Positions 11,897-24,751 are shown, counted from the first letter of the stretch. The stretch: DNA of 64,000 nucleotides from Megamerina dolium (GCA_963854835.1 OY978529.1:37320055-37384054); one strand, 5' to 3'. Numbers and translations: made by a program. Notes: generated by a model from the letters alone, not told the origin.

Positions 11897-13360
11897 TTGG
11901 AGCATCAGACAGTTAACCGCGTTGTCGTCGTCGTCGTCGTCTCTTCTCATCCATTTATATATATATAAATTAAATACTAAATTTATAGACTTGATAACAA
12001 AACAAATAATTTTTTTTTTTGCTATACAAAAACGAAACTAGTTTTCGAAACTGCAACAAACAGCAAACAAGTCAGGATGATATTACAAAATGAAAACAAA
12101 AACGAAAAAAAAAAAAATTATTATAAAATACTATACTATACATATAGAAATTAAGTACATATATATGTAGTTGGTACTAGAAAAATATAATCGATGTAAA
12201 TTAATAATATTTTGTGGTGCATTAAGAGTACGCTTAGTTCATAAAGAAACAAACAATATTGAAAAATAAACAAAACAACAAATCAATAACGCAATACGAA
12301 GGGCATGTCAACGAAGAAGAAAAAAAAAGTAGATTCTAATTAGATTAAAATTGATTGATTTACGCGCCTTTTTTACACATTTAGTTATTGATTTATTGAC
12401 ATTATTGATTGCTATACAATATGTATGTTAATATATAAAAAGTCATATGTTGATAAGTGTATATTTATAGCAGAGCGAATTAATCAAGCATCTCTTTAAT
12501 TAAGCAAGCATCTTTTTTAATAAAATCCTGTATGGAAATAATGGATGTTATTAGATTAAGGCCGATTTACATGGTAAAAATTTCTGCTTTTTAACGAATA
12601 ACATGTAAATTGGTCCTTTATACTCATGTTTAGCTACTGTGTACAATATATGTACAATATATATAATAATAATAATATATCGCGAGCTTATGAATTTCAT
12701 TCAACATAATTATACAATTATAACGAGGAATATTCTCTAAATCGATTGAAAAAAAATACTAAATGAAAATGTGGTGAAAAATATGATTTAGTCAATACAC
12801 AAACCACATTCGAATTTCATTGAATTCAGTTTTATAAGATTTTAATTTTACTTTTGCTTACTTGTATTTATTTAATTAGAATTTTGAATTGTGTAATTTA
12901 TTTATTTTTTGTTTTTCTTTGTGCAACTATCTGTCAACTTTTCACTGCCCTTTTTAAACTACACAAATACGAACGAATAATTGAGATATGTCATATGTTT
13001 CGAAGTACTTCATAATTGAGCTTCTCATACTCTCAATTTGCGTATTAACTAGTGAATCATATAAAACGCGACGTGACAAGTCACTTTGAATCGAAACAAA
13101 GTGATGGCAAATCAAAATGACTCGTCGCTTCGTATTTCACATAATTCAGTAGTAAATTTGATTGAGATTAGAAGTCACATGCAATACATAAATATTAGTC
13201 GCATTCGAATGGCTAAATATTAAGGTGACATCACAATTTTCTCCAAATATATCACAAATTGCTTTTATAAAAAAATTTCATGGCAAACTTTTGTTTCCAG
13301 TTCAAGGCTACACATTTTAACTATAATAACACTTACTTGCTTAAGTTCTTATGTGGCCAT
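11897..13360 (+). other. pelo 3' UTR and AT-rich downstream DNA
   Basis: Follows the pelo stop. Poly-A signal candidates AATAAA occur at about 12265-12270 and again near 12518 (TTAATAAAATC); which is used cannot be told from sequence. Otherwise simple AT-rich DNA with no gene seen. Confidence 0.5.
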
Positions 13361-13379
13361 TACAGCCGAAAATCGATTT

Positions 13380-14395
13380 AGGCTGAATCTAACATGATTC
13401 ACCAGCCAACTCTTTCCTTCGCTAGCTGCAGTACTTGATCGTTCCACCGGAGATTAAATCTGCCTCTTCTTAGCCGGAGCGTGTTCTTCCATTCGCTCGA
13501 CATGACCCAGCCAACGCAGCCGCTTTATTTTAATGCGCTTTACTATATCGGTGTCGACATACAGTTCATATAGCTCATGGTTGTACCCTATTTAATACTA
13601 GCCACAAACGCAAATGGGTCCAAAGATCTTACGTAGGACGTTTCTCTCGAAAACTCCAAGCATTCTCTCATCTGAGGTCAAAATTGGGCAGGCTTCGGCG
13701 CCATATGTAAGGACAGGCATGATGAGAGACTTGTAGAATGTGGTTTTCGAGAGTGGGCTCGACTTTTCAATTGCTTACTAAGCCCAAAGTAGCACCTGTT
13801 AGCAAGAGTGAGCCTTCCCAATATCTTCAGGCTGAAGTCAATACTGGTGTTAATGCTGGTTCGAAGATAGATCACGTCCTGCACTACTTCGTAAGCGTAG
13901 TTATCAACAGCGACGTGCTGTCCAAAACCCCGGGACTCTGTTTGTTAACACTAGGTACTTGGTCTATCTCTTCAGTCATCAGCGAAGCCGAAGGTCTGAA
14001 ACCACACTGGTAGGGCCCAACGAGGTTGTTAAACATAGGCTTCAATATTTCACACACTACGTTCGATGGAACCTTTTATGCGAGGTTAATAAGAGTAATT
14101 CCACGGTAGTTGGCGCAAATTGTGGGGTCTCCATTCTTATTTACGGGACAGAGAACACTGAGCCTCCAACCATCGGACATGCTTTCATCCGACCATATTC
14201 AGCATATGAGCTGATGCATGCTAGTGAGCAGCTCATCGCCTCTGGTCTTAAACAACTTGACAGGCAGGCTATCAGCACCTGCAGTTTTGTTGTTTTTCAG
14301 CCTAGAAATGGGCTCTCTGACCTCGTCATGGTCGGGTGGTGGGATTATTCGAGGCGTCACTATTCAGTAACGTAGTATCCCCTCCATAAGCTCAG
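13380..14395 (-). pseudogene. Decayed LINE reverse transcriptase fragment
   Basis: On the - strand the right part (about 14000-14395) reads like the start of an RT domain: a NNK-AGAD-LP-like stretch, then ELL-MHQLI. The left part (about 13400-13990) reads like the C-terminal segment of such elements: SLIMPVLTYGAE-like, FERNVLRKIFGPI-like, and RL-WLGHVERM-like text. The core between them is missing and frames are broken. The same C-terminal module appears on the + strand at 55.7-56.7 kb. Clade assignment (RTE-like or related) is uncertain. Confidence 0.65.
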
Positions 14396-15865
14396 TACTA
14401 TAATAATACACCAGTCAAAAATTGCCAAAAAAAAAAAAAAAAACGGTTTCGCCAAAATTTAAAATTAATACCAATGATTTCGTAACAAAATTTAATTTCA
14501 CTTCACTTTTTACTACAAAAAAAAAAAAATACATCAGTAAAAATCCAACTTAGCAAAGACTTGAAAAGTACATATAATTATTTTAATCTGTCGAAGACAA
14601 TTTGTTGATGTTTTGATGAGTTTCAACGTATCTTTACGAACGGATATCAATAATCATCATGCTTCAGGCCATCCAATAGAGGTGACTACATCCGAAAATG
14701 TTGAAAAAATTATAAATTGTTAAAATGACATTACATGAGATAGCTGATGGTGATAGCTGTCTACTTGAAATAAATAGAATTTTTTTGTAATTTTTAATAA
14801 AAACTTGGATCCATCACTACTTTTCCGAAATTTCACGTATTAATTTCGAATTTTTGCGTAAAAAGTTTTCCATCACCTACCCTCCAAAACAAAAAAAAAA
14901 TCGACTGCCAGCTGAATGAGAAAGTTGGAGTGTGGTCGATCGGAATGGATAGGTCACAAATACACTGTATAACTCAATGACTAATAGTCGAAATGTCATG
15001 CATTTGTTTTCACTTATCTTCTGGCTGATTAGTACTAATTTCGAATTTTAGTGAAAATATTAATTGTTTTGAAATTTTTATTTTTGTGTTATATTGAACG
15101 AAAAAAAAAAAATTATTCAAATCAAATGCCATTTGAAAGCAATATTCTTTTTAAACTAGTTTTTGTTTTTTCGTAACAATTTTTAATATTTTTATTTTAT
15201 TATCGAAATGAAAGAATTGCTAACAATATGTTAATTTCGAGGCATGTTTCAAATTTCACTTTTTTGATGGAAAAAATTGATTAATTTCGCAATTAAAATT
15301 TCACTTATCGCAAAAATATGTTTTAGATAAAATTGCAAAACTTTTTAACGCCTTACATTTATTGAAATATCGAAAATTTCATTATTTCGAACTTCAACAT
15401 TCGAAATGACAAGCCTTGGTAGCACTTTTATATATACGACGTGTCACCATAAAATGTTTTTTTTCGAATTTCTATCGAATTGATGAAACGGAATTCGTTC
15501 GAAAGTGAAATTTAGAATATGCCCGAATGCCACATTTCTTCAAAATGCAATCAATAATGTATATATTTGTTTTATGTTCGTATTTTTGTTTTTTACTTCA
15601 ATCTTCAGTCTCGCAAGTATTTTTATTTTAATATGAATACATTAAATATTATACGAATGCTGTAATTAATAGTACCATGTATTTATGAAATAAAAAAATA
15701 AAAAGCAAAAAATATATATACGATTGTATTGAATGCAAAAATAAAATATTTGTAAAATATGAACGATGATAATATATAGAAATAACTATTGTTGTTTTAC
15801 GATTTTTATTATTATTATATAGAAATAAAAAATTATAATTTTTTCAAACAATTTTCAGTAAGTTT
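14396..15865. other. AT-rich intergenic DNA between pelo and Pes
   Basis: No coding or RNA gene recognised. A-runs and repeated phrases of the type AATTTCGAATTTT and AAATTTCACTT recur around 14830, 15035, 15240 and 15290, suggesting an old diverged repeat. Confidence 0.4.
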
Positions 15866-15871
15866 TATTTT
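15866..15871 (-). terminator. Candidate Pes poly-A signal (AATAAA)
   Basis: On the - strand AATAAA lies about 50 bases beyond the Pes stop codon. Position and sequence fit a cleavage/polyadenylation signal. Not proven. Confidence 0.5.
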
Positions 15872-15920
15872 GTCTGATAACGTTTAATACATCGATCGAT
15901 TACAAGAAAATAGAAAGCTA

Positions 15921-18168
15921 TTAGTTTCCCGCAGCAATTGCAGCAGCTGCCGCTTGTTTGACAGCCCTTTTGTTGGCTTTTTTAGCAGCTTTATCATTCG
16001 CATCGATAACACGTCGTTTCTTCTTCAACAGCCATTCCTCCTTCTCTTTGAGTTGTTTCTCTCGTATCAGCTTACGGAATAGATTACGATGACGTGGTTT
16101 AACCATGCGAGCATGCAGACGATGTTCATCAACTTGACTCTTGTGCACTTCACGTTTATTCTCTTTGTGCACTTTGCCCGATTTAACTGCCATATTGGAT
16201 TTCTATGGGAAATATTATGGACATTTTTATTTATAAACAAAATTTATTTGCATTTATGTACATCATACCTCTTGTAATCGTCGTTTTTCCTTATCATCCA
16301 TGGTGTCATCTTCAGCATCATCATCATCATCATCACCATCATCATCATTGTCATCATTAGATTCGCCCTCTTCAACTTCATCCTCATTAACACCATCCAT
16401 GCCGTATTGTTGAAATTCAACCTTTTCCTCTTGATAGGCACGCTGTAGTTGCTCGTCGATGAGATTTTGATCTACCTCTTCCTCTTCCTCTGCTGCAGCT
16501 TCATTATCTGACGATTCAGCATCACTTTGTTCTGTGAAAAATAAATGTTTTCTATACCAATTTTAGATTTAGATCGTCAACACTTACCGTGAGTCTCAAT
16601 CAACGATGGATCGTGTAGCGCCTTCTCTTCCGGTGGTATATACGCTTCACGTTTTGCATCAACAAATGGTGATAAATGTGGCGGCAACACCACACCCATA
16701 AAATATTTATGTGTCGGTAATAGTGTTCGTTGATTGACGCTATCAAACGCCCACTGCGGTTGAATGTAATCACGCGATATATATTGTGTAGCCAAACTGG
16801 GACGATCGACAATTTGATGTGTAATTGTTTCATCGGTCTCTTCATAAGTTGCACCGGGAAACACGCTCGAATCCCATGACACTTTGCCGCCAAAGGAACG
16901 AAGCAAAATTACAAGCGGTTCACGCGGCACCTCACGACTGATAAAGAATTTCAAACCCTTAAACAATGTGCGCAGTCTTGCAATATCTTGTGCATCCTGT
17001 TTCATTTTTAGTATACGCTTTGAGTCACCATCTTGCTCCAACAGCTCCAAATCCATTTGCTCTTCTTCCTCATCCTCTTGCACCTTATCGGTACGCATCA
17101 GTTCGAAATTTAACGCTGCAATACGATCCGACACAAATGTACTTTCATCTTTAAGCGTCTCTTCACTGTCATTGAGTAAAGTAGTTGGAAATTGTGGTGG
17201 ATATGCAAGATTTATGCTGTGATACAGGCGGAAATTGATAAATCCCAACATAACCGTATAAAATTCGACAAAGATTGACATCACTTTGAAATCAACCTCC
17301 GCTTTCGAGTGCGGTTTGAATGGATAATAATGTGGTACAATCCATGTAACTTTCTGCCCCTTTATCTCCGCCTGGAAGTAGTAACCTTTGATCGATATGA
17401 ATACCTTACGCAGTGATTTCGATGCAATAATATAATGGAGGAATTCTATCGTTAAACGACGACACAGCGCCGATTGTTCACGTGGTATCAAACGTAAAGA
17501 GGGAAATGTGCTGAACAGGAAAAGTAGTGTAAGGCAATCGTCAAGATCTTTAATAGCATCAATAAAGGTGGGATAACGTTCTTTGACAATGTGATCAAGT
17601 TTTAGTTCAGGAAACTGTGACAGACGACGTTTAAGATTACGAAAATCTTTTATAGCACGATCACGGCCAGTCTTTTTGGCAAAAATCTGCAATGAAATAT
17701 ACGTATTACGTACTATTTGTAGCAGAATAGGCTCAATTACACTTACCTTATAATCACGCAATGTCCATACAATGGGTTCATGTAATAAAAAACGTATATC
17801 CTTTGCGTGATACAACACTTTAATGTCGGAAGAACCTTTCTGGGCACGACGACGATGTTTCGGTTCACGTGGATAAACACCTTTCATAATGCAAAGACGA
17901 CGAAAGTCATTCAATGACAACTGCAACTTGCGCAGAGCTGCACGACGTGTAATATATTGAGCGGCTTCACCAGATTCATACTGTCAATGGCAAATAGGTA
18001 ATTTTTTATAATTTTTCTTTTCATACATTGGCATCCTTTGTTAGCTCAACAAAACCATGCAAAAACATAACCTAAACTTCTCACTACAAACAGTTACAGC
18101 AAAGCACACAATACCACTTAGTAGCAATGTATACGATATTTTTCACTTACCTTCTTAGGACGACGCAT
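15921..18168 (-). CDS. Pes: Pescadillo, ribosome biogenesis factor (complete, five exons)
   Basis: Nucleolar component of the PeBoW complex, needed for 27S/32S pre-rRNA processing and 60S subunit maturation. Exons on the - strand: 18151-18168 (MRRPKK), 17747-17980, 16588-17686, 16269-16531, 15921-16202; all junctions are GT/AG and total 632 codons, i.e. 631 aa. The Pescadillo N-terminal domain spans roughly residues 5-290, with [20 protein letters not shown] and FAKK-GRDRA blocks. The BRCT domain is about 325-419 ([30 protein letters not shown]). A Glu/Asp-rich linker follows (a CAT/GAT microsatellite in exon 4), then a basic C-terminus ([38 protein letters not shown], Lys/Ala-rich end). The second intron is only 60 nt and in frame without stops. 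Divergent from STUB1, convergent with pelo. Confidence 0.96.
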
Positions 18169-19944
18169 TTTTTCTTAGATTATTAGCGAATTTTTCAAAT
18201 TATAAACTATTATTTTCTATATTTGTAAACTACAAAACAGAACAATAATAATACTGCACGTCTGTGTAGCAATTTGCCATGTGAAAAAGAAATTCAACTG
18301 CGTAATGGTTTGAGTGGTCAAAATGAATGAAATTCAACATACAGGGTTGCATGGTTACCAGGGAAATAATAAAATCTACTATATATTAGTGCATTAATTA
18401 TATTTAATGCGTATATAGATATTATATTTAAATATAGTTATTAATTTTATTTGGATATAAATCAAATCACGTAAATTTTACATAAACTAGTTCAATGAAT
18501 TATTGAATTGATGCTTCAATTGTTCCATAATTCACAATAAATTGTATAACATAGTGGACTTTGAAGGTGGTTTTATGTGAACAACTAGCTAGTCTTTTTT
18601 ATTAGAATTTTATTTACTCTCAAATCATTTAAATTTCAATAACGCTATTATAACATTTATAAAATTGTTAATTTGTAGATGACATGTTCCTGCAAATAGA
18701 ACTTTGAAATCATAGTGTGATTTAAAGTACACAAATTTTAATCTGATTCTCTTGGCTTGGGTGTATAATGTCAAAAACGTGTTCGTATAGTATCAAAATT
18801 GTGTGTTTGGTGGTGTGTTTCCTTTTTATTTTTTCTCTTCTTTTCAATGTTATAGTACGAGACTCTCTTTTTTTATGAGATTATCACTCAAATCTAATTT
18901 CAAACAAGCAGATTTCCCATATACAATAAATACCACCATAATCTAAGATTTTGTGCAAATCCCGATTACTTTGTTAGATTTTCTTCTATGCAACTCTGTT
19001 TTTGATCAATTATTCTCTGGTGAAGGGAGTAAAATCAAAATCGGCGTTCTCATCTTAAAGTCAGAATCGATTGTTTGATATATTTGCGATACAAAAATCT
19101 GTCAAAAACATATTGTCACGAGTATCGATAGTGAACAAGCTAAAGTGAAAAGGAATTGTCGAAACGAATGGCAACTAAAAGAAATAACCAACAATCAAAA
19201 CAAATCAATAAGAAAGAAATAGATAACGATAAAAGATGATCCTCTAGGGTGTTTGTTGTATAAATAGGCATAACTTGTTGAAGAATAGCTAGCACAATTT
19301 CTAGTTTGGGAAAGATCGATGGATAGGAGGAAATACAAATTAAATTTGAAATACGTTAAAAAGTGATTGTAAACACAAGTACTGATTAAATAAATAGTTT
19401 TTACGAGTAATAATTAACAGAATCAGCTGTGTATGTGACGTCACACTGGTCGAATTGTTGCTTTATTCATTCATTATTTTTCATTGTTTGTATTTGTATT
19501 CTCAAGTTGTTCCCCATTATAGCATTTCTTTTGCAGTTGGACCAGTGTTACGCCACAGCGCTTACAAATCTCCTCTGATGGGCGCAATCTTCTAATTCTA
19601 TCATTCTTGAATAATAATATTGCACGCCACACCGCCCTCTTTTTCTCTTGTGTGCATGGATATATAAGTAGGCGTAGTTTTAGTTGTTATTGTTGCCGAG
19701 ATGCTACCACCTCAAATAACTACAAATTGTTCAATACCCATGCATCAAGTGCAACAACAAACTGTCAAAACAACAATATAAAGATCAAGTGAAAAAAAGG
19801 GAACAGTAATTTTCAGGCAATAGTGAAATCCATTGTATTAATTTGCATAGTACATATTCCAAAAAGTTGAAAGGATTGTTTCAATTATTTTTTTTTGTCA
19901 CTTTATCGAAGTTAGCGTATTAAAAAACGCACTGTGCAACGAAG
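18169..19944. promoter_or_regulatory. Bidirectional intergenic region between Pes and STUB1
   Basis: The two genes diverge from this 1.8 kb region, so it should hold both promoters. Candidate sites seen: TATCGATA at 19123-19130 (DRE consensus of fly housekeeping promoters); E-box CAGCTG at about 19425; the CREB/ATF palindrome TGACGTCA at 19436-19443, running into TCACACTGG; and TATATAAG at about 19659, upstream of TTAGTT, which could act as TATA and initiator for STUB1. None is tested and the AT-rich background makes chance matches likely. Confidence 0.35.
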
Positions 19945-22373
19945 ATGAGCAAACAGCAAATGTATTCAACGGCAAATCTGTCGGATACTCAGTTAAAGGA
20001 ACAGGGTAATCAAATGTTTTCGGCACGTAAATATGACGATGCTATCAATTGTTATACGAAGGCCATTGTAAGTGGATACATCTTGTGCATATTAGCATAT
20101 ATGAATATTCATTGTATTAATATTATGCTTTTTACATTTTCCAATATGTCACAGATGAAAAATCCCAGTAATGCCACATATTTTACAAATCGTGCGCTAT
20201 GCAATTTGAAGTTGAAACGATGGGACTTATCATGTGAAGATTGCCGGCGAGCATTGGATATTGATGCAAATTTATTAAAAGCTCATTTTTTTCTTGGCCA
20301 ATGTCTAATGGAAATGGATTCGTATGATGAAGCCATTAAACACTTGCAGCGCGGTATGTAATCGATAATGGAGAGTGAGAGTAGTTGCTTTTGATAGTGA
20401 TAAAAGTCAAATTTTTCGAAATAATGAATTTTGATGGCATTAATTGAATTGTTTTTTTTCATAAAACATCTTCAAAACCAACTGCCCAATAAGTTTTATA
20501 TTGCATGTATTTTTAATTTTTCCTCAGTATAATTTGATGTATATTTTGTAGCATTCGATTTATCTAAGGAACAAAGACAAAATTTTGGTGATGATATTAC
20601 AGCGCAATTGCGTTTGGCTCGCAAAAAACGTTGGAGTGTACTGGAAGAGAAGCGCATATGCCAAGAGATTGAATTACAAACGTACTTAAATACGTGAGTG
20701 TTGATGATGTATTAATTTTTTTTATATAAATAATCACTAGTTTTGTATTCGTGTTTTTTTAGACTCATTAAAGAAGATATGGAAAATCGTTTGGCCAAAC
20801 TGAAATTGGATGAAAACACTAATGACGATCAATTGAAAGAGAAGCAACAAGAAATTGAACAAGAATGTGTAAGAAAAATAAGAGAAATTCAAAATTGTTT
20901 AGAAAATTTTGTTTGTTGTTATTGTTAAATTTTTTTTTTTTTTGAGAGAGAAACAACCTTAATGATAAATGGAAATTTATCGTAGATTTAATTAAAAAAA
21001 ATCATTTCTAATATTCTGTTCTTCAAAAAATTAATCTTTATTATTGAATATAATAATAATAATTTGATTGCCTTTCAAAAAATGTTCAACGTTCACGCTC
21101 GAAGCATTTCTAGTATAAGACATATGTATGTCAAATAATCAATAATGTGTAACCGATTGCCTGTTCTATTTGATTATAATGATAATTGTGATAATTATTC
21201 AAGTACTCACCTATTCGACCCTCACCATACTAACATAATAACCTTTTGTGTATATAACAGACACGATAAAACGATTTTATTGAGCATTACGTGTTTGTAG
21301 TTGTCAAAACACAAAAATTATTAACATGGCTCATATAAGAAAGGTTCTTAAGTATGTATATAAAAGTACATTAAGGCGGGTGGACATTTTAAATGGCTTG
21401 TTTTAGCAATGCATAACTATAACAGTATCAATTTTGTAGGGTGGTACCTTAAAGTGAATATATGGGGTAAGAGTATTTAGAAGAAATGTTGAGGAGAAAA
21501 AACTAAGTGGGGTCATCCCTACATTTCATAGCTCTCCCTGGGGTTATTTATTTATATAATTTTTCGGTAATTTTATAATAGAGCCCCCTTAAGGAATGGA
21601 AACGGGAGATAATTATGCTCAGAGGAAATGTTAAGGAGGCAAAATCAATGGGTATCAATTATACAGACCTGGTGGTATTTGGCAATTTTCAAAACTCTTT
21701 TCGGTCATTTTGTGTGGGAGTCCCTTTAAGGAGTGGAAATAAGAGATAAGTATGTTTGGAGAAAATGTTTAGGAGGAAAAATTAACGGCTGTCAAATCTT
21801 CATTTTATAACTCTAAAAGTAATTACTGGGTTTATTTATCGATTGTTAGATTTCTTTCTGTAAATTTGTGTGGGAGTACCTTTAAGGGATGGAGGAGAAA
21901 AACTAATGGGAGTAGGCGGGTAGTAAGATAAGGATCGTAATCAACATGATAATGATTTTTAAATAAAAATAAAAAGCATTAAAATAGTTCTTCATTTTCA
22001 GGATGATCATATAAAGGAGCTCAATAATATATTTGCTAAAGTTGACGATCGCAGGCGGGTAAGTTAAATTAAGTACACTTGATGAGGGTTGATCATTAAA
22101 ATGTTTCTCTATCTTTCTATATCGAAATAGAAACGTGATGTTCCTGATTTTCTGTGTGGCAAAATTAGTTTTGAAATATTATCTGAACCTGTGATAACAC
22201 CATCGGGCATTACATATGAACGCAAAGATATTGAAGAACATTTGCAGCGTGTTGGGCATTTTGATCCAGTGACACGTGTTAAACTAACACAAGATCAACT
22301 AATACCGAATTTCTCAATGAAAGAAGTTGTTGATGCTTTTATAGCCGAAAATGAATGGGCTTTGGACTTTTAA
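19945..22373 (+). CDS. STUB1: STUB1/CHIP, U-box E3 ubiquitin ligase co-chaperone (complete, six exons)
   Basis: Binds the C-terminal EEVD of Hsp70/Hsp90 through TPRs and ubiquitinates chaperone clients through a U-box. Exons: 19945-20067, 20155-20353, 20552-20693, 20763-20868, 22002-22058, 22131-22373; all GT/AG; 289 aa, close to the fly protein's length as I recall it. TPR region about residues 11-115 ([51 protein letters not shown]); Lys18 matches the carboxylate-clamp lysine of human CHIP. A coiled, charged linker (about 130-205) precedes the U-box, residues about 212-286 ([55 protein letters not shown]). Intron 4 (1.13 kb) carries a tandem array. The start ATG follows AACGAAG. Confidence 0.96.
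21410..21915. repeat. Tandem array in STUB1 intron 4, unit about 120-145 bp
   Basis: Four degenerate copies. The phrase GGAGGAAAAA-TAA recurs at about 21491, 21635, 21772 and 21892. Each is preceded by GTGTGGGAGT-CCTTTAAGG or a variant and GAAATGTT. The same vocabulary (ATGTTGAGGAGAA, GAGTCCCTCTAA, TTTTGTAGG) recurs at 60.1-60.8 kb, so the two arrays are related. Confidence 0.65.
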
Positions 22374-24000
22374 ATATCTCTCTTGTTGACTCTCCGTCTG
22401 TGTGAGGGTGTGTGTGTGTGTGTGTGTTGGAGAAAAATGAACATATTTTAGCCACATACCCAATAGACTATATATAGAGAGAAAATTTAATTTAATGGAC
22501 TAAATTGTAATAATATATATGTATATATAATTTTTTATTTATAAAGAAAGAGAGAGAATTGAGAGATTTTCATCTCAATGTTATCGATGTTGTCACACTA
22601 TTGCTACATGGAATGGTTTATAAAAATACAACACATCATACGACCACGCTTTGACTCACAATCGCATTACAAATTGTTTGGTGTAGATTCAAGTTGCATC
22701 CAAAGTCCAATCCCCCACTTATTATGTTTAGAATAAGTCTCTAATTTTAATGATATTTTTACAACACAACAACAACAACGAGAAACATCATTAATACAAA
22801 ACAATCAATTGAAAATCTGGCCAAACTCTCATTGTTGTTGCTATTTGTATGTAAATGTGTTATTTATATATTCTTTTTGCGACTTTTAAACTCCTAATTC
22901 TGACCTATGCGCTTTTTATGTAATATTTATTAATACGAAAGTATTTTATTATATGTCTACAGCATCCCTAAACTCTAGAAAAGCATATGAGCGATTATAA
23001 TTTATTAACACCTACATATGAGTTGTTTGAAATTCAAGTATGTACCTATATAGTTATTTATTTATTTAAATGAATCACAAACAAGCAAAAATGTAAATGT
23101 GTTCATTTAGAAACTATCTCTTAAATAAGCATATACTTTTATTTCACTCAATTTCATATTATTATTGAATTGTTCTTACCTGCGTAGTTTCAAAGATTAA
23201 TGAAAATTGCCCAATAATGGTAAAGTAGTAAAAAAATAAGAAAAACCAACATGTTTAAGTTATTAAATTGAATAGTATTTTGAATGAGAACATTTAAAAA
23301 CTATTAATACATAAATGTTACTAAATGAAAAATTTTTAAAATAAACAAAAACACTATAGCATGTAAAACCATACATTTATGTTACTTACTGATTGCTTTA
23401 TACTCAAAGAGGATATGGCCACAAAACATCTAATTTGGTGAAGTGGAATTACTCTACAAGTTAGACATATTTACGAATTGGAAATCAAGTAACATGTTAT
23501 ACCAAAAAATGATTGTTGACCAATTGTGAAAGTAAGAAAATGGAAAATGGTACATAAGCCACTAGAAAGTAAGACCTAACATAGTTATTGAATTACTGTT
23601 TGAAGACTGCGATTCTTAGGAAGCTCTCCCTCTCTTCTCTCCCTGCAAAATTGTTTAGTGTATATTTGATCAATAGCGCAAGTCAGCTGGTAAGGTAAAA
23701 GTTCAAAAGTTGGTGAAAATAAAAATTATGTAAGAAATAAACTAAAAGGAGTTATTGCTTCACGTAGAGTGGATAAATAAAAGATAAGTCCACTCCTCCA
23801 ATAGAGTTAGCCAATAGAGCCAGCGTTGTTGCATACTCGAAATTTACAATATTTGATGTACCTTATACAGCAATAGTTGCTCTACCTCTATTAAAGGGAC
23901 ACCCCCCCAACTCTGATTCTCTTAATAAGATCTATAATTAGTTTTCAACTATGGGGGTGCTTCTGTTATATTGTATTTTCCACGTCGAAAGTATGATCAG
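22374..24000 (+). other. STUB1 3' UTR and downstream AT-rich DNA
   Basis: Begins with a GT microsatellite (about 22408-22425) and a GA stretch near 22543. A candidate poly-A signal AATAAA lies at about 23339-23344. From about 23400 on, plain intergenic DNA with no gene recognised. Confidence 0.4.
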
Positions 24001-24039
24001 GCGAACTGTGTTCATTGTAAGTGTATATTTTAAGACCAT

Positions 24040-24180
24040 TAGGGTCTATACATCATGTGAGTCCCGTAGCACAGGGACATTCCGAGGAATTGCAGAGCTG
24101 ATGAGTTGGCTAGACATCCTACCATCTCGTTGAGGAGCGATTGTCCTAGCAACATGCCGTCCTGGAAGAAGAACACTTAA
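24040..24180 (+). pseudogene. LINE RNase H fragment
   Basis: A short stretch translates, with one stop, to HRDIPRNCRADELAR followed by HPTISL. This resembles the VPGH.DI.GN..ADELAR motif of LINE RNase H domains. Too short to place in a clade. Confidence 0.5.
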
Positions 24181-24206
24181 TCCCCTTTTCCCAACGTGTC
24201 TGGTAT

Positions 24207-24410
24207 TTAAAAATGCTCACTGAAAGATACGATTTGGAAAAGAAGGGAACAGAACAAAAGGGAATTAGGTAGGCTGAATACGATAGGGGCGGTAGCCCAT
24301 TTGATGCTATTAACCGCAATAATTATTGATGAATGCGCTGGTACGTTATCGTGGTAAAACAGCACTATTTTCACAGACAGATAGGATAGAGTGCTCTTCA
24401 ATTTCTGAGT
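24207..24410 (-). pseudogene. mariner transposase fragment
   Basis: On the - strand IVLFYHDNVPAHSS is the mariner catalytic HDN-APAHTS block. After a frameshift, a degraded form of the downstream YSPDLAPSDYFLF block is still traceable. No ends are visible; the piggyBac-like MITE lies just beyond it. Confidence 0.65.
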
Positions 24411-24495
24411 ACTATATTCCTAGCTAAATGTTTCCTCTAATTTCTTAGAATTTTTTTTTAAGCCAAATGGAGTCTGTTTGTTATTTAATCCTTAA

Positions 24496-24751
24496 CGTGT
24501 AACGTCGGGTCACTTGTGCCCTGCCGAAACTAACATTTTCCCCGTTTTTTGTTTGTTTAAACAGTTATATTGTTTAAATAAATTAAAAAATCGGTAATAT
24601 AGCGATTGGTCCTTAAAATGAAATCCTGAATAAAGTTTCTTGAATTTTTTCATATTTTTTTGAGCTCTTACGAACTGTTTTAAGAGCGGGACACAAGTGA
24701 CCCGACGTTACACACAGAAGAGGTGCCAAAAACGAAGTTACATGGCAAGGG
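24496..24751. mobile_element. MITE-like element with 22-bp inverted arms between TTAA sites
   Basis: A perfect 22-bp inverted repeat, GTGTAACGTCGGGTCACTTG plus TG, occupies 24497-24518 and 24692-24713. TTAA lies at 24492-24495 and 24752-24755, and the right outer end reads CCCTTGCCATGTAAC on the - strand. TTAA targets and a CCC start are typical of piggyBac-type elements. The left end seems to have lost part of the outer sequence. About 256 bp, non-coding. Class assignment is inference. Confidence 0.5.

Noticed and set aside
13738..14375. Two + strand open frames of 91 and 138 codons
   Set aside because: The - strand here reads as LINE reverse transcriptase; the + frames have no family features.
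19255..19290. TATA-like GTATAAATAGGC as part of a solo LTR
   Set aside because: No TG...CA ends or target duplication found around it.
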